Below are positions 54,707 through 62,682 of a stretch of DNA of 64,000 bases, piece by piece. The notes under the pieces are model-generated. The model saw nothing but the letters and a program-made list of their open reading frames with translations, had not been told where the DNA came from and made no database searches. Numbering within the stretch: position 1 is the stretch's first letter; each line of letters opens with the position of its first letter. Origin of the DNA: Sinomicrobium soli (GTDB lineage Bacteria; Bacteroidota; Bacteroidia; Flavobacteriales; Flavobacteriaceae); NCBI RefSeq assembly GCF_003285545.1, contig NZ_QLNV01000016.1:1-64000 (forward strand), written 5' to 3'. The translations under genes were made by a program, and so were the position numbers.

Positions 54707-55822
54707 CTACTTCATAGGCGCTTGTCTTTTTACGATGATCTTGTTTTTTTCCACACTATACTCCAGGGGCGTATTCACTTTAAAGGCTTCCAGCACTTCT
54801 TCCACGGTCTCGGTATCAAACCTTCCGTTGTAGTGTACCTCGTTCAGGGAAGGGTCTTCATTGACAATTTCCACGTTGTAGTGACGCTCCAGTTTTTTCA
54901 GTACCGTTTCAAAAGTGTCGTCCATAAACAGCAGGTCGCCGTGTAGCCACGCGGTATGCTTCTGGATATTCACCTTCCGGACCGAGAGTGTTTCACGGCG
55001 CAGTATCGCTGCTTCTCCGGGGCTCACGACAACGCTTGTACCGCTGATAGTACTTTCGGCACTTATGCTTCCCTCTACCAGTACGGCCTCGATCTGGTTA
55101 TCATCGTTAAAACAGCTGAGGTTGAATTCGGTGCCGAGAACCTTCACATGCATTCCCCGTGTTTCCACGACAAACGGTTTCCCGGGATTTTTGGTGACGA
55201 TAAAATAGCCTTCACCTTCCAGTAATACCTTTCTGAGATCCGTACCGTCAAAAGCAGAAGGATATTTAAGCACACTTCCCGAATTTAAAACGACCTGTGA
55301 CTCATCAGACAACCGGATCGTCGCCCTTTTGCCATAAGGAACATTAATTTCATTATAACCGGCACTGGCGGTCTTTTTTGTGTTTTGCGTATGCCGGGGC
55401 ACGGCAAAATCGGCTGCAGAGATCACAGGCTGTTCTTCATCGAACTTTTTTACGGAGCCGTCTTCCAGCCTGAGGGTAATGATGTTATCCGGGGGAAGCT
55501 GCTCTTCTCCCGGTGAAAGGAACAATGCGGCACTGGCAGCCAATGCGACGAGAAGGACCACGGCTGCGGCATATTTCAAAAAGCTTCTCCCCACTGCTAT
55601 TTTTCTGACTCCGGGTTCCGGTGTCAGCAGGACTTCCAGCTGCCCGTAGATCTTATCCGGGTCAATATCCCTGATACCCAACTGAATGGCACCCTCCAGC
55701 TCCAGGTAATCCTCCAGTTGCCTTCTCACTTCAGGATCGCGGAGCCCTTCTTTCAGGGAAGCCAGTTCTTCTTTTGAAATTTCCTTGTTGATATATTTGA
55801 TGATCAGGTGTTCCAAAGCCAA
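54707..55822 (-). CDS. FecR-family anti-sigma factor
   Basis: A 371-aa single-pass inner membrane anti-sigma factor. The cytosolic N-terminal part (~1-78; IIKYINKEISKEELASL) binds the ECF sigma, one membrane helix spans ~83-102, and the periplasmic FecR domain (~165-260; INVPYGKRATIRLSDESQVV, GEGYFIVTKNPGKPF) precedes a DUF4974-type C-terminal domain that meets the STN domain of the receptor. It is the first gene of the operon with susC/susD. Its sigma partner is divergently transcribed 115 bp away. Confidence 0.95.
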   Translation of the reverse strand: MALEHLIIKYINKEISKEELASLKEGLRDPEVRRQLEDYLELEGAIQLGIRDIDPDKIYGQLEVLLTPEPGVRKIAVGRSFLKYAAAVVLLVALAASAALFLSPGEEQLPPDNIITLRLEDGSVKKFDEEQPVISAADFAVPRHTQNTKKTASAGYNEINVPYGKRATIRLSDESQVVLNSGSVLKYPSAFDGTDLRKVLLEGEGYFIVTKNPGKPFVVETRGMHVKVLGTEFNLSCFNDDNQIEAVLVEGSISAESTISGTSVVVSPGEAAILRRETLSVRKVNIQKHTAWLHGDLLFMDDTFETVLKKLERHYNVEIVNEDPSLNEVHYNGRFDTETVEEVLEAFKVNTPLEYSVEKNKIIVKRQAPMK

Positions 55823-55937
55823 TTTATCTCTGTTTACAACCGAGACGTAAAAATGTCTAAAAACCCTTAACTGTTTCTTAATTTTTTTTTAAAATTTGTG
55901 CAATATCCAAACAGACCAGGCTGGATAATTGAATTAA

Positions 55938-56474
55938 ATGACAGAAAAGCAGCTTTTATCGGATCTTAAAAGCGGTAACCGGCAGGCCTATCGTACTATT
56001 TTTATGGAGTATTACAAAATAGTGCTCGCCTACCTGATAAAACTGAGCGGCGATATGGTGTTGTCTGAGGATCTCGCCCAGGGGGTATTCCTGAAACTGT
56101 GGACCAGACGGAATGCCATCAATATACACACATCACTAAAAAAATATCTGTACAGTACGGCCTACAACAGCTTTATGGATTATCACCGGGCCGCAGAACG
56201 CGAGAAAACGATGCATGCCGACTACCTCTATACTTCCGGCCTTATACAGGAGGAACAGGAGACAGGCCACAGGCAGAAACTGGACAGGGATATATGCCGG
56301 CTGAAAAAGCTGATCGGTGAATTACCGCCGAGGTGCAGAAAGATCTTCCTGCTGAACAAGCTGGAAGGAAAAAAGTACAGGGAAATCGCGGAACAACTGG
56401 ATATCTCGGTCAAAACGGTAGAAGCCCAGATGTATATAGCCATGAAAAAACTACGGGAGGAATTAAAAAAGTAA
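55938..56474 (+). CDS. ECF RNA polymerase sigma factor
   Basis: A 178-aa sigma-70 family protein of the ECF type found with FecR in Bacteroidota. Region 2 includes YRTIFMEYYKIVLAYLIKLS and DLAQGVFLKLW; region 4 is a helix-turn-helix (EGKKYREIAEQLDISVKTVE). It is divergent from fecR; usually sigma and fecR are in the same direction, so here sigma expression can be regulated independently of the receptor operon. Its likely target is the fecR-susC unit. Confidence 0.95.
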   Translation: MTEKQLLSDLKSGNRQAYRTIFMEYYKIVLAYLIKLSGDMVLSEDLAQGVFLKLWTRRNAINIHTSLKKYLYSTAYNSFMDYHRAAEREKTMHADYLYTSGLIQEEQETGHRQKLDRDICRLKKLIGELPPRCRKIFLLNKLEGKKYREIAEQLDISVKTVEAQMYIAMKKLREELKK

Positions 56475-56679
56475 CGGGATCGCACTGTTGTGACAACCAG
56501 TATCATACTCACAATATCCGATTCATTTCAACGTTAATAAATACCGGTCCTGTTTACGTTCACAAAAATAAACACGTTTTTTTTATTTATTTTTCAGGTA
56601 TTTCATGGCTCTTATCTTTATTTTTCTTTTATTGCACTACCCGCAAACGCTTACCATCTTTTTTTAAACAACATTTTTT

Positions 56680-58197
56680 ATGAGTTTTACAACATCTCTT
56701 TCTTCTTCAAATCCTCCATACCAGGAGTTCATCAGGAACTTCTCAGACTCCCTTGATGTCATATTCAACAAGACGGCGGATATCAACCAATTGAGTCTTT
56801 CCAGGGGATTGCCTACCAGGATATGGAAAGATATTATGAAACTCAAACCGCTCTCCGTAGCTATTCCGCAGGAATACGGAGGAAGAGGGGTCCTGGTCAA
56901 AGAATGCCTGGGATTACTGTCTGCGGCTTCTTATCAGTCGCTCCCCTTATCGCTTACCTTCGGGATCAATATCGCACTGTTCCTGGAACCCCTGGCCAAA
57001 TACGGGCAGGATGCCATAAAACCGGAGATCTACAAGAGCTTTCTCGACGACGGTGCCATGGGCGGCCTGATGATTACCGAACCCAGCCACGGCAGCGACG
57101 CGCTGAACATGAAGACCTACAACAAGCTTATAGGAGATGAATACGCCATAAAAGGGCTTAAGCACTGGCAGGGGCTCACAGGGATGGCCAAGTACTGGCT
57201 GGTCACTTCAAGACATATGAACGATGAGGGAGAACTGACCCGGGACATCGATTTTTTTGTTACGGACGAATCCAAACCGGAACAAAAGATAAAGGTACTG
57301 GAATACTTTGACAATGCCGGGCTTTACATGATCCCTTATGGTCTGAACGAAATTGATGTCAGGGTCCCGTCGCAAAACAAGCTCCGGCCGAAATCCACCG
57401 GCCTTAAAATGATGCTGGACACGCTCCACCGCAGCAGGATGCAGTTTCCCGGAATGGCTATGGGATTCCTCCAAAGGCTTATGGACGATGCTATCGCACA
57501 CTGTAAGGGCAGGATGATAGGCAATTCGAACCTGTTTTCCATGGACCAGGTTCAGCACCAGTTATCGCGCATGCAGTCTTCGTTCACCATATGTTCGGCC
57601 ATGTGCGCCAGGAGTACGCAGATAAGCGGTATAGACCACGATGTGGCTACGTCAGGACTGCTGGCCAACAGCATGAAAGCCCTGGTAACCGACCTGATGC
57701 AGGATGCCGCCCAGACCTATGTGCAACTGTCCGGGGCCAAGGGATACCGGATAAGCCATATCGGCGGAAGGGGAATTATGGACAGCCGGCCTTTCCGTAT
57801 CTTCGAAGGCTCGAACGAAATGCTGTATACACAGATCTCAGACATCGTACTGAAGGAAATGAAGAGAACCAAAACGCCCCACTTCGGCACCTATGCCGGT
57901 AAAAAGGCGGAAACCAAAATGGCCTCCGAAGTACTGAAAAAAGAACTCGACTTTACCATAGACGGTACCTTATCGCAACGAAAATCAATAGACCTGGGTA
58001 AAATAATGGCCAGGGTCGTTTCGCTGAACGATGTACTGGAACTCAACAATTCCGGGTTTAACCAGGAGCTTACGGAAAACTGCATACAGGTAGTGCAACA
58101 GGAGATCTCGACCCTCGTACACCTGATGGAACACCATAAAGGAACCCATGTGCTCGACGATTATGAAGACCGGAGCAACTGGATGGACTTTGTCTGA
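56680..58197 (+). CDS. Acyl-CoA dehydrogenase-like flavoprotein
   Basis: A 505-aa flavoenzyme of the acyl-CoA dehydrogenase superfamily, longer than the usual ~380 aa because of a C-terminal extension (~400-505). The FAD/substrate motif GGLMITEPSHGSD lies near ~125-140, and the catalytic-region motif RIFEGSNEMLYTQISD near ~370 has the Glu that serves as base in some subfamilies. It probably oxidises an acyl thioester; the exact substrate is unclear. It is convergent with, and directly abutting, the LysR gene. Confidence 0.88.
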   Translation: MSFTTSLSSSNPPYQEFIRNFSDSLDVIFNKTADINQLSLSRGLPTRIWKDIMKLKPLSVAIPQEYGGRGVLVKECLGLLSAASYQSLPLSLTFGINIALFLEPLAKYGQDAIKPEIYKSFLDDGAMGGLMITEPSHGSDALNMKTYNKLIGDEYAIKGLKHWQGLTGMAKYWLVTSRHMNDEGELTRDIDFFVTDESKPEQKIKVLEYFDNAGLYMIPYGLNEIDVRVPSQNKLRPKSTGLKMMLDTLHRSRMQFPGMAMGFLQRLMDDAIAHCKGRMIGNSNLFSMDQVQHQLSRMQSSFTICSAMCARSTQISGIDHDVATSGLLANSMKALVTDLMQDAAQTYVQLSGAKGYRISHIGGRGIMDSRPFRIFEGSNEMLYTQISDIVLKEMKRTKTPHFGTYAGKKAETKMASEVLKKELDFTIDGTLSQRKSIDLGKIMARVVSLNDVLELNNSGFNQELTENCIQVVQQEISTLVHLMEHHKGTHVLDDYEDRSNWMDFV

Positions 58198-59064
58198 TCA
58201 CTGTTTTAACAATTCCATCATTTCCGGAAACTGCTGCTCCATGACCGGTAGCCACAACATAAAGATCTCCACTTTCTGGGGGATATGCTTTAGTTCGGCA
58301 TACTTGATCCCCTTATAACTGCGCAAACTCGAAACGGGCTCTACCGTAAGCCCGATACCGGTTTCCACCAAACGTATCGCCGTACTGGCAAACGGGGTTT
58401 CGTGAACGATGTGCGGAAGAAATCCGGCATCTACGAATATGGATTCCAGTACGGCTACATACATGGGGCCCTCTGCCTTGGGAGGCATGATAAAGGATTC
58501 TTCCTTCAACGCTGCAAGCTCTCCGATCTCGTCCATCACAGCCGGGTGACCTTCCGGAAAAGCCACGGCAAAATTTTCGCGGAACATAAGCTTGCTGTGA
58601 AAATCGGGATGAGGTTCCGGGTTGGTCGAAAACCCCACATCGATATCTCCGTTCTTAAGGGCCTCATACTGCCTCACATTGTTGTATTCCAGCAGAACGA
58701 TCCTGATGTCGGGCAGCTTTTCGTGGATGCGATGTACCAACCCCGGCAGGAAACCCTGCATGGCCGAATGGGTATATCCTATCCTGATCTCTCCCGCCTC
58801 ACCCCGGTGCAACCGTTCAGTACGCCTTACCGCAAAATCAAACTGCCTCAGCATGCGCTCCACTTCACCCCTGAAATAAGTCCCGGCACTGGTAAGTTCC
58901 ACATTGCGCTTATTGCGGAAGAACAGTTGTGCCCCCACTTCTTCTTCGAGCTGCCTGATCTGCCGGCTCAGGGCAGGCTGGGCTATAAAGGTCTTGTCTG
59001 AAGCACGGGTAAAGTGCAGGGTACCGGCAAGTACGAGAAAATTGCGAAGGACTTCAATATTCAT
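58198..59064 (-). CDS. LysR-family transcriptional regulator
   Basis: A 288-aa LysR protein: an N-terminal winged helix-turn-helix (1-60, FLVLAGTLHFTRASDKTFIAQPALSRQI) and a periplasmic-binding-like effector domain (GEIRIGYTHSAMQGFLPGLV onward). It is divergent from the PLP decarboxylase with 87 bp between the starts, the classical position for a LysR regulator of its neighbour. The aromatic-acid or amino-acid effector is unknown. Confidence 0.95.
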   Translation of the reverse strand: MNIEVLRNFLVLAGTLHFTRASDKTFIAQPALSRQIRQLEEEVGAQLFFRNKRNVELTSAGTYFRGEVERMLRQFDFAVRRTERLHRGEAGEIRIGYTHSAMQGFLPGLVHRIHEKLPDIRIVLLEYNNVRQYEALKNGDIDVGFSTNPEPHPDFHSKLMFRENFAVAFPEGHPAVMDEIGELAALKEESFIMPPKAEGPMYVAVLESIFVDAGFLPHIVHETPFASTAIRLVETGIGLTVEPVSSLRSYKGIKYAELKHIPQKVEIFMLWLPVMEQQFPEMMELLKQ

Positions 59065-59151
59065 AGTTATTCCTTTTTATTATTACTCAATACAAAATAA
59101 GTATTTCTATTAATTAAAAATATGATTTTCCTTTGTAAAAAACACTGTCCT

Positions 59152-60585
59152 ATGGAATCCCGAATTTCACAAGCTTTTCAGACCGGTACTTTTTCAGAGC
59201 AGGCCATTACCCTGGCAAAACGTATTTCCCGGGAAATAGAAAGAGGTATATCCGATCCCGGGGCCCGGACCATTGCCTACGAATCTCCCGAGGCACAACT
59301 CCGCTTCTGGGAAGAAGATTCCGGCAAAACACCTCCGGAGGATCTTATGACACTGGTCAATAACATTATCGAAAGATCGGTAAACCTGCACCGGCGGGGT
59401 TATCTCGGGCACCAGGTACCACCGGTGCTTCCGGTAAATATCCTGACCGCAGCGCTGATGGCGTTCCTGAACAACGGTATGGGGGTGTATGAAATGGGCA
59501 TGACCGGCAATGCCATGGAGAAAATAGTCACCGGAAAGCTGGCCCGCCGTTTCGGTTTCGGGAACGATGCTTCGGGATTTGTAACCTCGGGGGGCACGCT
59601 GGGCAATCTTACCGCAATCATGGCGGCACGGGCGTGGTTTCTGAAAGCTCACCCCGATGCCGATTATCAACAGTTATCCATCATGGTATCCGAGCAGGCA
59701 CATTACAGTATAGAACGCACTTTTATCGTTATGGGCATTCCTGCGGAGAATATCGTCAAGGTTCCGGCAGATGACCGGTTCAGCATGAATACCGACATTC
59801 TGGAAGAACTTCATTCGCGGGCCTCACGGGAAGGCAAAGAGATATTTGCCGTTGTGGGTTGTGCCTGTTCCACGGCAACGGGGTCTTATGACGACCTGGA
59901 AACCCTCGCAGGCTTTGCCGGGAAGCATTCCCTCTGGTTTCATGTCGACGGTGCACACGGAGGCGCAGCGATATTCTCCGAAACCCATGCCGGAAAGCTG
60001 AAGGGTACGGAAAAGGCACATTCGGTGATCCTGGATTTTCATAAAATGATGATGGCCCCTTCCCTTTCTACCGCCGTAATCTTCAGGTCGCACCAGTTGT
60101 CATTGCTCACATTTTCCCAAAAGGCCGATTACCTGTGGGAAAGCCGGGAAGAAGACGAGTGGTATCATTCCGGCAAACGCACTTTCGAATGTACCAAACC
60201 CATGAGCATAATGCATGTATACACTGCCATGCGGTTATACGGTGATGAGATATACGGCGAGATCGTCGACAGGCTTTACGGGCTCGCTACGGAATTTGCG
60301 GACAGGCTCCGGCAGCATCCGGATTTCGAGCTGGCCACTCCGCCTCAGTCCAATATAGTGTGTTTCAGGTACAGGACGGAACACCCCGATATCAATGCAG
60401 ATGCCCTCAACAGGCATATCCTGGACGTTATTACCGCAGAAGGGATTTTCTACCTGGTGAGCACCAGGCTAAACGGCAGTTTTTACCTCCGCACTTCCCT
60501 GATGAACCCTTTCACCACTATGGAAGACCTGAACACGCTGCTCTCCGGGATTACCACGGCGGCCCGCAAATACCCCGGCTCATAA
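59152..60585 (+). CDS. Group II pyridoxal-dependent decarboxylase
   Basis: A 477-aa PLP enzyme (start 59152, MESRISQAF). The pocket motifs are TSGGTLGNLTAIMAAR (~145-160), HVDGAHGG (~264-271, Asp contacts the pyridine N) and the Schiff-base Lys298 in DFHKMMMAPS. The pattern is that of glutamate/diaminobutyrate/aromatic-L-amino-acid decarboxylases; HKMMMAP differs from the HKW of the AADC branch and is more like the diaminobutyrate or cysteine-sulfinate side. The substrate is not fixed. A LysR regulator is divergent, and a hairpin terminator follows at once. Confidence 0.9.
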   Translation: MESRISQAFQTGTFSEQAITLAKRISREIERGISDPGARTIAYESPEAQLRFWEEDSGKTPPEDLMTLVNNIIERSVNLHRRGYLGHQVPPVLPVNILTAALMAFLNNGMGVYEMGMTGNAMEKIVTGKLARRFGFGNDASGFVTSGGTLGNLTAIMAARAWFLKAHPDADYQQLSIMVSEQAHYSIERTFIVMGIPAENIVKVPADDRFSMNTDILEELHSRASREGKEIFAVVGCACSTATGSYDDLETLAGFAGKHSLWFHVDGAHGGAAIFSETHAGKLKGTEKAHSVILDFHKMMMAPSLSTAVIFRSHQLSLLTFSQKADYLWESREEDEWYHSGKRTFECTKPMSIMHVYTAMRLYGDEIYGEIVDRLYGLATEFADRLRQHPDFELATPPQSNIVCFRYRTEHPDINADALNRHILDVITAEGIFYLVSTRLNGSFYLRTSLMNPFTTMEDLNTLLSGITTAARKYPGS

Positions 60586-60587
60586 AA

Positions 60588-60620
60588 AAAGCCTCCCGAA
60601 AATTCCGGGAGGCTTTATTT
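60588..60620 (+). terminator. Terminator after decarboxylase
   Basis: An 11-bp stem aaagcctcccg (60588-60598) / cgggaggcttt (60606-60616), loop aaaattc, then a short T run; A-rich DNA upstream would let it work in both directions. Confidence 0.85.
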
Positions 60621-60732
60621 GATTATGAAAAATATTTATCACTACTCAAGCAGGGTAGTTTCATGCCTATAAATGTAGGCATTTCTTTTTGTAAAAGGAA
60701 AACTTTAACATTTTCTTTCCGGGTATTATCTG

Positions 60733-60819
60733 TTATTGCAATTTAAAGGTAATAGGTATGCTAAAAGGCACCTTTACCGGTGTAATCCCCTGTTTTCCAG
60801 GTGTCATATTGAGCAAATG
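60733..60819 (-). pseudogene. Decayed 3' end of a second tonB-like gene
   Basis: Read on the minus strand this gives LLNMTPGKQGITPVKVPF, SIPITFKLQ and stop. It matches the C-terminus of the intact TonB protein next door at 19 of 24 residues from MTPGKQ on, but its DNA is clearly more diverged. It lies downstream of the intact gene's terminator and has no upstream coding part, so it is a fragment of an old paralogue, not a recent copy. Confidence 0.85.
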
Positions 60820-60824
60820 TATAT

Positions 60825-60852
60825 AAAAAACCCGCTCCTTCCGGAACGGGTT
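60825..60852 (-). terminator. Terminator after tonB
   Basis: On the minus strand a stem of about 10 bp with one mismatch (aacccgttcc / ggagcgggtt) is followed by T6, 24 bp after the tonB stop. Confidence 0.75.
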
Positions 60853-60875
60853 CTTTATATGATATTTATTTCTGA

Positions 60876-61586
60876 CTACTGCAGCCTGAATGTTATCGGG
60901 ATACTGAACGGAACCCTTACGGGCCTGCCCCTCTGTTTTCCGGGAGTCATTTTCGGAAGCTGGTCAATGATACGCGCCGCTTCTTTCTCCAGGTTTTTGT
61001 CCGGTCCGCGCATTCTCACATTGGTAATACTACCGTCCTTGTCAATGGTAAACATCACGGCTACCCTTCCCTGAACCCCCATCTCCTGGGCGATCTCCGG
61101 ATAGCGGAAATGTTTACGGATATGCTTCTGCATCATTTCCTGGAAACATGCCCTTTTATCCTTGGCATCCTCACATCCCGGGAAAACCGGCACATCTTCA
61201 ATAACTGCGAAAGGTACATCGACATCTACGGGTTCCTCTACCTCGGCGATCTCCTCTACTTCGGCTACCTGTTCTTCCTGATTGGTTTCAGTAGACTCTA
61301 TAACGGTTTCCTCTATCTCTTCATCGTCCTCTACCACTTCGATAACTTCGGGAGTTGCCGGTGGCGGTGGCGGTGGCGGTGGCGGAGTTTTCAACATCTC
61401 CGTAATCGGGATTTCCTCGTCCAATTCGTCATCCACATTCATCTTATAGGTGAATGCTTCATCCTTGTCATACTTTTTCCATTCCAATGCCTGCCAGGTG
61501 AGGAACAGTACAACGGCCAACCCTATGGCAAAATAGAGCCCGCTGTTCCTGGAGAGATCGGCTTTTGGATTCTTTTTAGGTTCCAT
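60876..61586 (-). CDS. TonB energy-transducing protein
   Basis: A 236-aa TonB with one N-terminal membrane helix (~16-32), a nine-proline run (TPPPPPPPPPATPEV, encoded by GGTGGC units at 61360-61385), an acidic Glu/Val-rich linker (~80-120) and the C-terminal TonB domain (HFRYPEIAQEMGVQGRVAVMF, then SITNVRMRGP). It couples the proton-motive force, with ExbB/ExbD encoded elsewhere, to TonB-dependent receptors such as those in this window. A fragment of a paralogous tonB lies just downstream. Confidence 0.93.
   Translation of the reverse strand: MEPKKNPKADLSRNSGLYFAIGLAVVLFLTWQALEWKKYDKDEAFTYKMNVDDELDEEIPITEMLKTPPPPPPPPPATPEVIEVVEDDEEIEETVIESTETNQEEQVAEVEEIAEVEEPVDVDVPFAVIEDVPVFPGCEDAKDKRACFQEMMQKHIRKHFRYPEIAQEMGVQGRVAVMFTIDKDGSITNVRMRGPDKNLEKEAARIIDQLPKMTPGKQRGRPVRVPFSIPITFRLQ
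61360..61385. repeat. GGTGGC hexamer tandem repeat in tonB
   Basis: Four perfect GGTGGC units plus GG encode the polyproline stretch on the opposite strand. Slippage by a hexamer would change the linker length by two prolines without a frameshift. Confidence 0.85.
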
Positions 61587-61726
61587 TGATTCAAGTTTTT
61601 TCTTTATGGTTTATTGTTGTTCCATCATCGCCATCTCCCGATCCTGACGATCAAAAAGACTTTGCGATGCCTCCCGAAATTATTTTCCCGGTCGCTAATT
61701 TAATTATTTATTTTAAACGAGAACAA

Positions 61727-62128
61727 TTAATTTTTCCTTTTTAACCCTTTGTATACGGCATTTATCAAAATAACAGTGAAAAAACCGCATATGGCACCGG
61801 CAGTATTGGCCAGAGCATCCCGGACATCTCCGGATCTGCCTATATTCATCACATACTGTAATACCTCAACAACCGTACCAAACAGCAATGCCATAAGGAG
61901 AGACAGCAGTACAGATCTTTTGCTGACCACCGAAATATCTCCCTTGTTCCACGCATAGTACCACAATATAAAAAAAACGTAGTAGAAAACAAAGTGTACG
62001 ACCTTGTCTATATGCGGAAATAAAAATCCCGGCGACGGAATATCCGATGGCGGTATAAGGCTGAGTACCGCCACTGTCAGGGCCCATAGGGGAGCCAGTA
62101 GAACAGCTATGTTTTTCCTAACCTCCAA
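61727..62128 (-). CDS. VanZ-like membrane protein
   Basis: A 133-aa protein with four membrane helices of the VanZ-like family ([42 protein letters not shown]). The GR-x-GD segment before the last helix is the family hallmark. The role is unknown in Bacteroidota; VanZ itself affects glycopeptide susceptibility. Its start overlaps the end of gcvH by 11 bp, so they are cotranscribed. Confidence 0.88.
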   Translation of the reverse strand: MEVRKNIAVLLAPLWALTVAVLSLIPPSDIPSPGFLFPHIDKVVHFVFYYVFFILWYYAWNKGDISVVSKRSVLLSLLMALLFGTVVEVLQYVMNIGRSGDVRDALANTAGAICGFFTVILINAVYKGLKRKN

Positions 62129-62498
62129 TCAGTTCCTTATACGCTTCACTGCTGAGGAGTTCTTCCACTTCCCCGGGGTTACCGATCCTGATCTTAATCA
62201 TCCATCCTTCATTATAGGGATCTGTATTCACCTTTTCCGGCTCCTCTTCCAGCGAGGTATTGAACTCCACGATCTCACCGGAAAGGGGCAAAAAGAGATC
62301 CGATACGGTCTTCACGGCCTCCACGGTACCGAAGACCTCTTCCCTGTCCAGGGTTTCATCAAGGGTTTCTACCTCCACATAAACAATATCCCCCAGTTCG
62401 CTCTGCGCAAAATCGGTGATCCCTACCGTGGCGATGTCTCCTTCTACCTTTACCCACTCGTGGTCTTTGGTATACTTCAAATCAGATGGTATGTTCAT
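62118..62498 (-). CDS. gcvH: Glycine cleavage system H protein
   Basis: A 126-aa lipoyl carrier of the glycine cleavage complex. The lipoylation site Lys63 is in [12 protein letters not shown], preceded by [18 protein letters not shown]. It shuttles the aminomethyl intermediate between the P, T and L proteins, which are not encoded here. It is 184 bp downstream of sprA and overlaps vanZ. The length and motifs are normal. Confidence 0.97.
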   Translation of the reverse strand: MNIPSDLKYTKDHEWVKVEGDIATVGITDFAQSELGDIVYVEVETLDETLDREEVFGTVEAVKTVSDLFLPLSGEIVEFNTSLEEEPEKVNTDPYNEGWMIKIRIGNPGEVEELLSSEAYKELIGG

Positions 62499-62682
62499 TA
62501 TAATTCAGATATTATGTTATAATTTGTGACAAATGTAACTTTTAAACCATTTCCATCCAAAAGTTACCCCGGTTAAAATACGGGTATTTCAGCGGAGCCG
62601 GGACGGGGATACTTCCCTTCCCCGGTACCCGGGAGATGACCGGGTTGTCTTTCCGGTGAAGGAGCCCCGGATTTCCGGAACA

